64,000 bases of DNA from Tissierellales bacterium (lineage in GTDB: Bacteria; Bacillota; Clostridia; Tissierellales; VENL01): contig JANQLB010000118.1 of the NCBI GenBank assembly GCA_028280805.1, positions 146,069 to 210,068 on the forward strand. Reading direction: 5' to 3'. Under the pieces are notes generated by a model. The model did not search any database. It was given only the letters and a program-made list of their open reading frames with translations, and was not told the DNA's origin. Position numbers and translations under genes: made by a program. Positions 38,276 through 47,225 of this stretch are shown here, piece by piece; within the stretch, counting starts at the first letter, position 1; every line of letters begins with the position of its first letter.

Positions 38276-38313
38276 AAAAAAGGCAGCTGAATATATTTTT
38301 CATTTGCCTTTTT
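38276..38313. terminator. Terminator-like hairpin
   Basis: Stem AAAAGGCA / TGCCTTTT with a loop of about 18 bases and A/T runs on both sides, between the ABC operon promoter and the gene at 38.4 kb. Confidence 0.5.
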
Positions 38314-38390
38314 CTAACGTTTTTCCTCATACCATATCCATCGTAAATCTTACCTTACTATCTCTTTTTAGCTCTTGAGCAAAAAAATAT

Positions 38391-38416
38391 AATCGTCAGA
38401 ACTGTAACTGACGATT
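38391..38416 (-). terminator. Terminator after the 112-residue protein gene
   Basis: Perfect stem AATCGTCAG / CTGACGATT with an 8-base loop, followed by ATATTTTTTT in the minus-strand sense. It overlaps the stop codon of the gene. Confidence 0.85.
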
Positions 38417-38753
38417 AATTATTTATTATTTTATCCTTCACGTTATTAACTATAGTTTTTATATTACTTGTTATAACATTGAAACTATTTTTTACATCTG
38501 CAACAAAAGTATCTATCTTGTCCTGAGCTAGATAATGGTTTTCTCCAAATAAATGTAAAGTATGAACTTTACTATCATATTTGTAGTCAAAAACGCTCTT
38601 ATCATCTATGTCCATTAAGTTTCTAAATGAATTATCTACAATTATTAATCCTCCTATAAGGACAATTATCATAAACAATATTAGAAGTTTTCGATAATTT
38701 GATTTTTTTCTTCGTCTTTTTTTTTGATAATATCTTTCAAGCCTTGTCGTCAT
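38415..38753 (-). CDS. Single-pass membrane protein of unknown function
   Basis: A 112-residue protein, not recognised. The start is strongly basic (RYYQKKRRRKKSNYRK), then one membrane helix at about residues 24-41 (LLILFMIIVLIGGLIIV), then an extracytoplasmic part. The positive start predicts an N-in, C-out orientation. Its C-terminal region is helical and ends VKDKIINN. It lies 46 bases after the signal peptidase gene and shares its terminator, so the two may be co-transcribed. Ribosome binding site is weak (TGGTGA). Confidence 0.65.
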   Translation of the reverse strand: MTTRLERYYQKKRRRKKSNYRKLLILFMIIVLIGGLIIVDNSFRNLMDIDDKSVFDYKYDSKVHTLHLFGENHYLAQDKIDTFVADVKNSFNVITSNIKTIVNNVKDKIINN

Positions 38754-38799
38754 AAATAATCACCAAGATTATTATAGACACTTTATTTTAAAACTATAC

Positions 38800-39324
38800 T
38801 TACAGAGAGCCAAATCTATCATTGAAGGGATAGTATCTAAAAAAAGCTTTACCTTTTACTGCGCTTAAATGAACACATCCTAAATATCTACTATCTTTAC
38901 TAGCATCTTTAACCCTATTATCTCCCAGAACAAATATATGATCTTTTGGAACTTTCCATTTCGTCTTATGATAAGGATAAGTATAAAAGCCTTCTCTTAC
39001 ATATTCTTCATCTAAAACTACACCATTGACCCACACCTTACCATCTTTTAACTCAACAATATCATTACTAACTCCAATAACCCTCTTTATATAATCTTTA
39101 TCCGGCTCATCAGGTGCTTTAAGTACAATTATATCTCCCCTTTTAGGTTCTCCGATATAATACTCTATCTTACTGGTAAACAGTCTGTCCTTCTCGTGAA
39201 GAGTAGGATACATAGAATATCCCATGACATAGGTACTACTAAATAAAAATGTTTTAATAATTAATGCAAGTATTACTGCTAAAAGTATACTCTTAATCCA
39301 TTCCCATGCTTCACTAATGTTCAT
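38800..39324 (-). CDS. lepB: Signal peptidase I
   Basis: A 174-residue type I signal peptidase. One N-terminal membrane anchor covers about residues 8-28. The catalytic Ser37 is in GYSMYPTL and Lys80 in DYIKRVIG, followed by the family box GDNRVKDASKDSRYLG near 137-152. The second ATG of the frame (MNISEAW) is preferred because GGAGGAG stands six bases before it and overlaps the first ATG. It cleaves secretory signal peptides on the outer face of the membrane. Confidence 0.94.
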   Translation of the reverse strand: MNISEAWEWIKSILLAVILALIIKTFLFSSTYVMGYSMYPTLHEKDRLFTSKIEYYIGEPKRGDIIVLKAPDEPDKDYIKRVIGVSNDIVELKDGKVWVNGVVLDEEYVREGFYTYPYHKTKWKVPKDHIFVLGDNRVKDASKDSRYLGCVHLSAVKGKAFFRYYPFNDRFGSL

Positions 39325-39419
39325 TGTCATCTCCTCCGGCTTTTAAAACTACAGTATATTATAACATTTTTCTAAGGGAAAAAAAAGTAAATGGAAAATA
39401 ATAGCTTAATTCTGTATTT

Positions 39420-40787
39420 TTATTTGTTTATAATACCCCTAATAGCTTTATCTAATACTTCTGAAATTAGTTTAGCACTTTCTTCTGCCTCATCTACAGT
39501 ATTCATGTTACTTCCAACCTCAATTAAAGCATAATAGTCACTTAAATACTGATTAAATCTACCGTATTGTTTTTTAATTATACCCCTGCAAAGCCCCGGA
39601 TACATCACATCAGATACAGCTTTAATATATCTTGCAAATTTCATTAATTCATCTTTGTTTTTATTTTCAGGTCCTATCACAATTGTAAATGTAGCTACGT
39701 TTTTTCCATTTAAGCTGGTAATAAAACGCTCTGCCTGCTCCATATATTTTTCATTTTTCTTTTCAATATCTTGATTATTTAAATCCACTCCATCCCTATG
39801 AACATCAAATATTATTTTTATATTTTTTTGATTTGACAATATATTTGTTGCTGTTTGTAAAGATCTAGTATATGAACCGTTATATGAAGGATTATCATGA
39901 TACTTATCTTCGTGTATATTATTTATTCCACTTGAATTAAGAGAGTTTGATATTATTTCACCTATATTAGTTATGTTATATGCTCTTTTAGTGCTGTGAT
40001 AATTATCAAAATCTTCAGGATAATAAGATTCTGTCCCATGAGTATGATAAACAAGAACAAAAGGTTTATCTCTATCAACTTGTAAAGATTTTATACCTAA
40101 AGCATCAGCTATTTTGTATCCATAAATATCTTCATTTTCAGAAAGATGTATACCTAATTGTTTAAGACTCTCCTCATAAATTAAAATTCCTTCATGAGCT
40201 TCTACCGGATCTTCTACTAAAATAAATTCCTCTGAAGTAATCTCTCTATCTTGTTGTCTCTGTTCTTTGCTGTTATCTGGATTATAATTCCCAATAACAG
40301 GAGTACTGCCTTCTTCTATTGAACTGTGCTTTTTGTTAGTATTCAAAATATTTACAATTGCAGGAAACTGTGATTTGAAGAATGAAGGTAAATCAATCTC
40401 TCTAAACAAACTTATTATACTGGTGTTAATTATACTAAAATCTTTCTGTCCTCCTTTTTGCTGCTCATAGATAATCTGCATACTAGAGTTTGAGTTTAGT
40501 AGTATTCTTAGAAAAAAATTGTCAATGTCTTTACTGGATTTTTTATCAATGCTTTTACCTTTAACATGAGTAGTTTGTAACTCTGTCTTTTCAGTTTCAA
40601 TATTTAAGTATGATTTTATTATTTCTTCTTTTTTATTTAAGCTATCCTCATTTATAACACTCTCTAAATCTGTTGGTGTTTGAATTAATAACTTTAATAT
40701 AATCCTAATGCCCAAAAAAAATATAGCTAAACATAAGAGAATTATAACTATATAGTATACTTTATTACTAATTTTCTTTATTCGCAT
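39420..40787 (-). CDS. spoIIP: Stage II sporulation protein P
   Basis: A 455-residue SpoIIP, the amidase/endopeptidase of the DMP engulfment complex. An N-terminal membrane helix lies at about residues 10-30, a variable linker follows, and the catalytic domain carries VYHTHGTESYYPEDF (about 255-269), FDVHRDGVDL, and EVGSNMNTVDEAEESA near the end. The ATG of MRIKKIS follows AAGGAG, so the upstream GTG in frame is not used. It follows gpr by about 110 bases, the usual gpr-spoIIP order. It acts in the mother cell; gpr is made in the forespore. Confidence 0.94.
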   Translation of the reverse strand: MRIKKISNKVYYIVIILLCLAIFFLGIRIILKLLIQTPTDLESVINEDSLNKKEEIIKSYLNIETEKTELQTTHVKGKSIDKKSSKDIDNFFLRILLNSNSSMQIIYEQQKGGQKDFSIINTSIISLFREIDLPSFFKSQFPAIVNILNTNKKHSSIEEGSTPVIGNYNPDNSKEQRQQDREITSEEFILVEDPVEAHEGILIYEESLKQLGIHLSENEDIYGYKIADALGIKSLQVDRDKPFVLVYHTHGTESYYPEDFDNYHSTKRAYNITNIGEIISNSLNSSGINNIHEDKYHDNPSYNGSYTRSLQTATNILSNQKNIKIIFDVHRDGVDLNNQDIEKKNEKYMEQAERFITSLNGKNVATFTIVIGPENKNKDELMKFARYIKAVSDVMYPGLCRGIIKKQYGRFNQYLSDYYALIEVGSNMNTVDEAEESAKLISEVLDKAIRGIINK

Positions 40788-40873
40788 TTTAAACACTCCT
40801 TAATTTTTCAAGTGTAATTTAGTCCTATCTGTATAAGAAATTATATTCTTATTTAGAAGTGTTTATGATAATT

Positions 40874-40902
40874 AAAATTGGTCCTTGCATAGGACCAATT
40901 TT
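40874..40902 (-). terminator. Terminator after gpr
   Basis: Perfect 12-bp stem AAAATTGGTCCT / AGGACCAATTTT with a 5-base loop, overlapping the gpr stop codon. It separates the forespore gene gpr from the mother-cell gene spoIIP. Confidence 0.7.
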
Positions 40903-41875
40903 AGTTAAGATATTTATTTACATCTTTTAAATCAATTCCAGAGTGTAAAGATATGTTTAAACCATTGGCAATTACAATAGAGAGGTCATTTATTAGTTTA
41001 TCAATTTCTTTAGGTGTTACCATTACATTACCTAAATATGGATTTAAAACCTCTTTTATTAATGTATGTTTATCTTCGTTCTCCATTTCTTGTAACATAG
41101 AATAAAAATTACTTCCTGTTTTAGACTGTTCTTTCATATCGTTAATAATTAATTCCATAGTGTCGTTAACCATTGTAGCTGCATCTACTACCATTGGGAT
41201 ACCTATAGCTATAACAGGAACTCCTAAGTAATCTTTATTTAATGCCTGACGTTTATTACCTACACCTGAACCGGGATTTATGCCTGTATCAGATATTTGG
41301 ATAGTTGTGCTGACTCTGTCCATTTTCCTTGAAGCAAGGGCATCAACAGCTATTACTAGATTAGGGTTTGTTTTTTCAACTATTCCTTTTATTATTTCAC
41401 TTGTTTCTATACCTGTTAAACCCATAACTCCCGGAGCAATAGCAGAAACTTGAGACATAGATTCATCATCAGTTTTGTTGTAGGCTTTAAAGAAATGTCT
41501 GGTTACAAAAACTCTATCTACTACCTTTGGCCCTAAAGCATCCGGAGTAACATTCCAGTTTCCTAGTCCTACAATTAAGGTTTTCGTAGCATTGTTTAAT
41601 TTTGTAAGATCACTTAGTTCTTTTGCAAGAGCTTTACTCATTTCATCTTTAAGATCTTGATCTGCTTTTTTTAGAGCCGGAGCTTCGATAGTTATATACG
41701 TTCCTTTAGCCTTTCCTATATTATTTTCACCATCACTATCTAAAACCCTAACTCTGGTAACAGTATAATGCTCTTTTTCTTCTTTCTCTACCTCTACTCC
41801 CGGGACTTCTTGTTTTTGTTTTTCTTTATACAATTCTCTAGCTTCAACTGCTAAATCTGTTCTTACCTGAAACAT
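40901..41875 (-). CDS. gpr: Germination protease GPR
   Basis: A 324-residue aspartic-type protease of family A25 that degrades small acid-soluble spore proteins at germination. The start MFQVRTDLAVEARELY is the family hallmark and resembles the SASP cleavage site used in self-processing of the propeptide. Further motifs are VGLGNWNVTPDALGPKV, AIAPGVMGLTGIET, VIAVDALASRKMDRV and VIAIGIPMVVDAATM. Length is slightly shorter than the Bacillus enzyme. GGAGGTG precedes the ATG. Confidence 0.97.
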   Translation of the reverse strand: MFQVRTDLAVEARELYKEKQKQEVPGVEVEKEEKEHYTVTRVRVLDSDGENNIGKAKGTYITIEAPALKKADQDLKDEMSKALAKELSDLTKLNNATKTLIVGLGNWNVTPDALGPKVVDRVFVTRHFFKAYNKTDDESMSQVSAIAPGVMGLTGIETSEIIKGIVEKTNPNLVIAVDALASRKMDRVSTTIQISDTGINPGSGVGNKRQALNKDYLGVPVIAIGIPMVVDAATMVNDTMELIINDMKEQSKTGSNFYSMLQEMENEDKHTLIKEVLNPYLGNVMVTPKEIDKLINDLSIVIANGLNISLHSGIDLKDVNKYLN

Positions 41876-42207
41876 CTTGCCACCTCCATAGATTTTACAA
41901 TTCTACATAGAGATAGCTTTACTCACTTAATCATTATTTATACTATATCTGTAATTTGTTTATCAATACTATAGACATCTAATATGTATCCAACATTATA
42001 ATAAAAAATACTAAGAAAAAACATTTTAACGTGTATTTTTTATTATGTTTTGAGTTTGGATGCCTGTATATGAATATATATGTGTTTTTAATAAAAGTTT
42101 TAAAGTTAGAAAAACTTAAAGACAGAAAGAAATAACAGTTTTTTCTTGCATTTTAAAGACCTTTGTGATAAAATTCTTTTGTTAACGCTTTCAAGGAGGT
42201 GAATTAA
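41876..42207. other. Divergent region between gpr and rpsT, with a hairpin repeat
   Basis: Contains the hairpin described at 41986-42061 and a 35-base segment (42028-42062) repeated near 50.8 kb. No gene is seen. The rpsT promoter may be TTGCAT-N17-TAAAAT near 42147-42175. Confidence 0.5.
41986..42062. repeat. Hairpin element, includes one copy of a 35-base dispersed repeat
   Basis: A perfect 14-bp stem (41998-42011 with 42033-42046, ATAATAAAAAATAC / GTATTTTTTATTAT, 21-base loop) lies inside an outer ATCCAA / TTGGAT pair (41988-41993, 42056-42061). The segment 42028-42062 matches 50764-50798 in 32 of 35 positions. Confidence 0.6.
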
Positions 42208-42471
42208 TTGGCTAATATAAAATCAGCAAAAAAGAGAATTAAAGTAACTGAAGCTAAAAATGCTATAAACAGAAGAAGAAAATCTGAAATTAAAACTTAT
42301 ACTAATAAGTTTAATGCTGCTATAGACAATAGTGAATTCGATACTGCAAAGGAATTACTTAAGACTATAGAGAAAAAGGTAGACAGAGCTGCTGCTAAAA
42401 GAACAATGCACAAAAACAAAGCAGCAAGAAAGATAAGTAGTTTGACAAAGAAACTTAATGATGCAATTTAA
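42208..42471 (+). CDS. rpsT: Small ribosomal subunit protein bS20
   Basis: An 87-residue basic protein with the S20 start (M)ANIKSAKKRIKVTEAKN and the conserved ATKRTMHKNKAARKIS-like C-terminal half (here RAAAKRTMHKNKAARKIS). It starts with TTG behind an ideal AAGGAGGTG, a low-efficiency start codon often seen for S20, which is autoregulated at translation in other bacteria. It is divergent from gpr and convergent with holA, the usual holA-rpsT-gpr neighbourhood in Clostridia. Confidence 0.97.
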   Translation: MANIKSAKKRIKVTEAKNAINRRRKSEIKTYTNKFNAAIDNSEFDTAKELLKTIEKKVDRAAAKRTMHKNKAARKISSLTKKLNDAI

Positions 42472-42488
42472 TAATTGTATTTAGCTTA

Positions 42489-42513
42489 TTGCCCAGTTAT
42501 TACTACTGGGCAA
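42489..42513. terminator. Hairpin between convergent rpsT and holA
   Basis: Perfect 8-bp stem TTGCCCAG / CTGGGCAA with a 9-base loop. It overlaps the last codons of holA; T-tails are short, so termination may be weak. Confidence 0.5.
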
Positions 42514-43537
42514 GTTCAATTATTAGCATTTCTACGGCTAATTTATTATCAATTAGTCCTTTTTTTATGGTCTCATCTAACTTTAAGCACTTCTTAAGAA
42601 CTTCCTCCAGTTGTTTAACCGTAAAGCTCTTTGATTGTTTTATTATTTTTTGAGCTGCATATGAATGAACTCCTATTTTTTTTGCTATATCCCTTTGGTC
42701 ATATCCCTTTTCGATTAATAGTTTTGCTATATATACATGACGAATCTGCTTAATTATCATAAACATAATTTTTTGAATAGGTTCATTTCCTATAATCATT
42801 TCATTTAAAACCTTTAAAGCTATAGCTGAGTTTTTCATCCCCAGTGCATCTAGAAGTTTAAATATATTATTTTCAAGTGATTTAGTAATATTTATGTCAA
42901 TATCATCCTTAGTGATAAGTTCTCTGTCACCTACATAGTTACATAGCTTTATAATTTCATTTTCTAAATGATATAAGGTTTTTTCATTATTATATTCTAA
43001 ATAACCTATAATCTTCACAAAATGGTTTATATCACTTTTTGAAATACTTTTATTATTCTTAAGAAAAGTTTTTTCAATCCATTTAAACAAATCTATATCA
43101 TTAATTTTATTTATTTCAATTAATTTTCCGGTTTTGCTTATTGTTTTTATTATTTTTTTCCTTTTATCTACCTTTTCTTGGTTAACAATAAAAATTAAGC
43201 ACACTGATTGACTGAGCATAGGTAAATAGTCATTCAGCTTATTTTCCTGTTCTTTGTTCCCATTTTTTGAAGCTATAAACAAAGGACTATCTTCTATAAC
43301 TACAACTTTTTTATCTGCCATAAAAGGTAAAGTTTCACATGCGTTTATTATACTATCAACTTCGGTTTCTTTACCGTCAAAATACACGAAATTTAAAGTT
43401 TTAAAAGCTTCATCTATAATATTATTTTTAACCTCACTCAATATAAAATCTCTTAAGTAATTTTCCTTACCATAACATAGATAAACTTTTTTTAAATCTT
43501 TATTTTTAATATCTTTTATAAACTCATTATAATTCAT
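42503..43537 (-). CDS. holA: DNA polymerase III delta subunit
   Basis: A 344-residue clamp-loader delta subunit. It starts MNYNEFIKDIKN and has the family segments KVYLCYGKENYLRDFIL (about 15-31), LPFMADKKVVVIED (about 69-82) and the C-terminal collar domain (about 215-344, IFKLLDALGMKNSAIALKVL). It wrenches open the sliding clamp. It overlaps the end of comEC by 11 bases, the usual comEC-holA coupling. Confidence 0.94.
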   Translation of the reverse strand: MNYNEFIKDIKNKDLKKVYLCYGKENYLRDFILSEVKNNIIDEAFKTLNFVYFDGKETEVDSIINACETLPFMADKKVVVIEDSPLFIASKNGNKEQENKLNDYLPMLSQSVCLIFIVNQEKVDKRKKIIKTISKTGKLIEINKINDIDLFKWIEKTFLKNNKSISKSDINHFVKIIGYLEYNNEKTLYHLENEIIKLCNYVGDRELITKDDIDINITKSLENNIFKLLDALGMKNSAIALKVLNEMIIGNEPIQKIMFMIIKQIRHVYIAKLLIEKGYDQRDIAKKIGVHSYAAQKIIKQSKSFTVKQLEEVLKKCLKLDETIKKGLIDNKLAVEMLIIELAQ

Positions 43538-46001
43538 GTAATCGTCCTTTCATCTTAGATATATTAAGTTCTGCACTATGTAAGAGTTCTATACCTATCC
43601 ACAAGAATAACAGGAAAGTGATTATGTGTAAACTATTTTGTAATAAAAACTCTGTTATAGATTCTCTAACAGGTAAAAAAGGGGATATTACTATACTCTT
43701 ATTATCAATAACCACTCTAATAAGTCCTTGTGTATCATTTCTATAAACTTGGATACCTCTATCACTAAACCTCTTTAGAGTTTCACTGCTAGGATGTCCA
43801 AAGAAATTATACCCTACCTGTATAACAGCATATTCAGGTTCAAAAAAGTCTATAAAATCTTTATTAGAAGAAGTGTTACTGCCATGATGAGCAACTTTTA
43901 GCAGATCTATATCTACTTTTTCATTGTTATTTATTATTATCGTTTCTGCCTTTTTCTCTATGTCACCGGTAAATAATATCTTTTTATCATATATATTAGC
44001 CATCATAACCATTGTCAGGTTATTATCATCATTTTTATTTTTTATATAGTCTATAGAACTTAAAACTTTAAAATTAACATTTTTATTAACTATAATTTTA
44101 TCACCATTTTTTAAAACTGTAATAGGAATATTATTGTCATCGCAGGCTTTTTTAATATCCATATAAAGCTGATTTTCTGTATTTTCATATCCAATAAAGA
44201 CATTTTTAATATTTATCTCATCTAATAATGATATGATACCTTCACAATGGTCTTTGTGAAAATGACTTATAAAAATACCGTCTAAAGTATTTATACCCTT
44301 CTTGTGTAAGTAAGGTAATACAATACTCTCTCCTACGTCAAAGTCAGAAAAAGGAGTTCCCCCTCCATCTATTAGCAGTCTTTTATTTCCAGAGGTTATT
44401 AATGAGCAGTCTCCTTGACCGACATCTATAAACTCTACAGTAGTCTTTTGATTGATTTCAAATAATAATATTCCGGATATAAAAGTAAACACACAAAGAT
44501 AGATAAACGTAACTCTCTTTATTTTATAACTAAAAGAATCAATGTTTAAAACCCTGAATCCTATTAAAAATATAAGATAATATATAATCATATTACTTAA
44601 AGAAGGAGATGGTAAAGTAAAACTGTTAAAAGGTAAATGTATCATTGCTTGTGTTAAAAAATCTGTTATATATAAAAGCAGTGACAAAAAAGCAATTTTT
44701 ATACTAATTAAATAGTTAAATATACTTATAGTAAAAAAGGAAAAGATAATTATAATAAAAGCTATAATTAAAGCTAATGATAAAATAGGTATAACTAAGA
44801 GATTAGATATTATTGATAGTGCAGAAAAGTAATTAAAATGATAAATTATAACCGGTGTTATCCCTATTTGGACTGCTATAAGAGGCGATAATATTTTACC
44901 AATATTTCTATAATTTTTAGAAAACATTTTATTTATTTTACGAGTGAAAATAAATAAAGACAGTGTGGCAGTAAATGAAAATTGAAATCCTACACTAAAT
45001 AGCCACAATGGATTATATAATAGTAATATGACCGCACACATCGCTATAATATTTATGGAGTCATACCTTCTATATATTATATTAGCAAGCATTAGAAAAC
45101 CAAACATAATTGAAGCCCTTAAAACAGATGTAGGAAATCCGATAAAAAACCCATACATCCAAATTAGAAAAACAGTCAGGAAAATAGAACTTCTTCTATT
45201 TAGACCTATAAATCCTAAGAGATATATAAGAAAAACTGATATTATTCCAATATGCAGTCCGGAAACTGCTAATATATGACTTAAACCCAGCTTTCTATAT
45301 CTATTCTCAGTATCGTCGTCAAGATAAGAAGAGTCTCCTAAAATCATAGATTTCATCAACGAACTATGAGCTTTAGTTAAATTTTCGTCAAAAACTTTTT
45401 CTATTTTAGTACGAAAAGTTATAGCAAGTTTTTCCATGTTACTTAGCTTATTACTATCCAAAACATTAACCTTATAGTCACTACTTGTTATGCTGGTAAA
45501 AATATTATTAGTCTGTAGATAGAGTCTGTAGTCAAATAGACCAGAGTTAGTATTTTCATTAGGCTGTCTCAAAGTACCCTCAAATACAGCTTTATCTCCA
45601 ATATTTAAATATTTATCTCCCTTAACTTTTACAATCATTTTTTCTTTTATATCATAACTTTTTTGATTAAAAGTTTGATTTTTAGCTTCAACTACATATT
45701 TTGAGTAGTTATCTTTTTGTGATACTACTTTTTTAACTATACCTGTAATCTCAACTTCTTTATCCACAAACTCAATTAGCTTACTTTCATTAAGCTTTAA
45801 GTTAGTTAGCAGACCTCCTAAAATAAACAAAGTAATTATTAATACTATACTATATCCCTTTTCTTTTATAACTGTTAAGGCTAGTCCAAAACATGAAAAG
45901 ATAATAGCAATAAATAAATATGCAGTATTAACATTTATATTATAACAGAATACAATACCTAGAATTAAAGGTATAACTATATGTAAAAATGGTTTTTTCA
46001 T
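43527..46001 (-). CDS. comEC: ComEC/Rec2-type DNA uptake channel protein
   Basis: An 824-residue membrane protein. The N-terminal region has three helices and a DUF4131-type soluble domain (about 60-170). The competence domain follows (GDSSYLDDDTENRYRKLGLSHI, AVSGLHIGI, about 220-470). The metallo-beta-lactamase-like domain covers about 515-770, with ISHFHKDHCEG and KVAHHGSNTS. A final hydrophobic segment ends the protein (about 785-805). In naturally competent bacteria it transports single-stranded DNA across the membrane. No other competence gene is in the window, so competence itself is not shown. Low GC and membrane content are as expected. Confidence 0.94.
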   Translation of the reverse strand: MKKPFLHIVIPLILGIVFCYNINVNTAYLFIAIIFSCFGLALTVIKEKGYSIVLIITLFILGGLLTNLKLNESKLIEFVDKEVEITGIVKKVVSQKDNYSKYVVEAKNQTFNQKSYDIKEKMIVKVKGDKYLNIGDKAVFEGTLRQPNENTNSGLFDYRLYLQTNNIFTSITSSDYKVNVLDSNKLSNMEKLAITFRTKIEKVFDENLTKAHSSLMKSMILGDSSYLDDDTENRYRKLGLSHILAVSGLHIGIISVFLIYLLGFIGLNRRSSIFLTVFLIWMYGFFIGFPTSVLRASIMFGFLMLANIIYRRYDSINIIAMCAVILLLYNPLWLFSVGFQFSFTATLSLFIFTRKINKMFSKNYRNIGKILSPLIAVQIGITPVIIYHFNYFSALSIISNLLVIPILSLALIIAFIIIIFSFFTISIFNYLISIKIAFLSLLLYITDFLTQAMIHLPFNSFTLPSPSLSNMIIYYLIFLIGFRVLNIDSFSYKIKRVTFIYLCVFTFISGILLFEINQKTTVEFIDVGQGDCSLITSGNKRLLIDGGGTPFSDFDVGESIVLPYLHKKGINTLDGIFISHFHKDHCEGIISLLDEINIKNVFIGYENTENQLYMDIKKACDDNNIPITVLKNGDKIIVNKNVNFKVLSSIDYIKNKNDDNNLTMVMMANIYDKKILFTGDIEKKAETIIINNNEKVDIDLLKVAHHGSNTSSNKDFIDFFEPEYAVIQVGYNFFGHPSSETLKRFSDRGIQVYRNDTQGLIRVVIDNKSIVISPFLPVRESITEFLLQNSLHIITFLLFLWIGIELLHSAELNISKMKGRLHEL

Positions 46002-46051
46002 AAGTTTTTCTCCAAAATTTTCTCATTATTAATTATAACATAAAATTAATA

Positions 46052-46077
46052 AGAACTGGCAGAATTTCACCAGTTCT
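46052..46077 (-). terminator. Terminator after arcC
   Basis: Perfect 8-bp stem AGAACTGG / CCAGTTCT with a 10-base loop and a TATTAATTTT tail in the minus-strand sense, 26 bases after the arcC stop. Confidence 0.65.
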
Positions 46078-46103
46078 CAATCTTTAATCTTTATGATAGA
46101 GCT

Positions 46104-47036
46104 TTATTTTTCTATAGTTGTTCCACTTTTTCCTTTTAAGGCTTCGTTAGCTTTTTCAAGAGATGCTATGACTGATTTTCTGCCTGATTTAGATTCTGCA
46201 AATTTAATAGCAGCCTTAACTTTTGGAAGCATGCTCCCCGGTGCAAAGTGACCTTCATCTATAAGGTTATATGCTTCTTTAACAGAAATTTTATCAAGTT
46301 CTTGCTGTTGTGGAGTTCCAAAATTTATTGCAACTTTTTCAACAGCAGTAAGGATTACAAAATAATCAGCATCTAAAATTTCAGCTATTTTTTCGCTTGC
46401 AAAGTCTTTATCAATAACTGCAGGCACACCTACAAGACCGTTACCTTCTTCAACAACAGGAATTCCTCCGCCACCTACTGTTATTACTACATGTCCATTA
46501 TCTACAAGAGTTTTAACTGTTTGCTTCTCTGCAACATCTACTGGAATTGGAGATGGTACAACTCTTCTCCAGCCTCTTCCCGAATCTTCTACCATATTAT
46601 AACCTTTTTCATCCATAAGTTTCTTAGCTTCGTTTTCATTATAGAACGCACCAATAGGTTTTGTAGGATTTATAAAGGCTTGGTCATCTTTATCAACTAT
46701 TACCTGTGTTACTACAGTAGCTACAGGTGTTTTAAGTCCTCTATTAAGCAATTCCTCTCTTATAGCGTTTTGAAGATGATACCCAATGTAGCCTTGACTC
46801 ATAGCTCCACATTCAGGGAATGGCATCTCTGGGGTATTAGCTTGACTCTTAGATGCAGTTTCTAAAGCTAAATTAATCATCCCTACTTGAGGGCCGTTTC
46901 CATGTGCAATAATTACTTGATTTCCTTTTTCTATTAAATCAACTATAGGTTTAGATGTATTTTTTACTAAACTTAACTGTTCTTGAGGTGTTTTTCCTAA
47001 GGCATTTCCTCCTAAAGCCACAACAACCTTCTGCAT
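46104..47036 (-). CDS. arcC: Carbamate kinase
   Basis: A 310-residue amino-acid-kinase-fold enzyme converting carbamoyl phosphate and ADP to ATP, CO2 and ammonia. Visible are VVALGGNALG at the start, IAHGNGPQVGMI (about 43-54), the carbamate-kinase-specific AMSQGYIGYHLQNAI (about 79-93), and GGGGIPVV, AVIDKDFAS and GSMLPKVKAAI in the C-terminal half. It is the last gene of arcA-arcB-arcC and gives the energy yield of the arginine deiminase pathway. Confidence 0.96.
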   Translation of the reverse strand: MQKVVVALGGNALGKTPQEQLSLVKNTSKPIVDLIEKGNQVIIAHGNGPQVGMINLALETASKSQANTPEMPFPECGAMSQGYIGYHLQNAIREELLNRGLKTPVATVVTQVIVDKDDQAFINPTKPIGAFYNENEAKKLMDEKGYNMVEDSGRGWRRVVPSPIPVDVAEKQTVKTLVDNGHVVITVGGGGIPVVEEGNGLVGVPAVIDKDFASEKIAEILDADYFVILTAVEKVAINFGTPQQQELDKISVKEAYNLIDEGHFAPGSMLPKVKAAIKFAESKSGRKSVIASLEKANEALKGKSGTTIEK

Positions 47037-47072
47037 ATTAAATCCTCCTTTTTCTTTTTAAAAAATTAGTAT

Positions 47073-47091
47073 ACCGGTGGAATCCACCGGT
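47073..47091. terminator. Compact hairpin in the arcB-arcC gap
   Basis: Perfect 8-bp GC-rich stem ACCGGTGG / CCACCGGT with a 3-base loop, 36 bases upstream of the arcC start. In the minus-strand sense a T-run follows eight bases on. It may attenuate transcription or protect and process the mRNA. Confidence 0.5.
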
Positions 47092-47108
47092 CACTAGTTA
47101 TTTTATTA

Positions 47109-47174
47109 ATTTATCCAATAGTTTAAAATTTGAATACTTCTACTCCTAAAGCTAAGAGTAAAGAATTATAAGTA
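47109..47174 (-). repeat. Dispersed 66-base repeat, copy 1
   Basis: The minus-strand sequence aligns without gaps to 56216-56281 (plus) with 52 of 66 identical, most differences being transitions; the first 32 bases match in 29 positions. It sits in the arcB-arcC intergenic region. Similarity seems to continue to about 47196. Confidence 0.7.
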
Positions 47175-47225
47175 TATCTATAAGACTATTATACGTTTAG
47201 ATTTAGTTAAGGCTAAACTTAAGTT

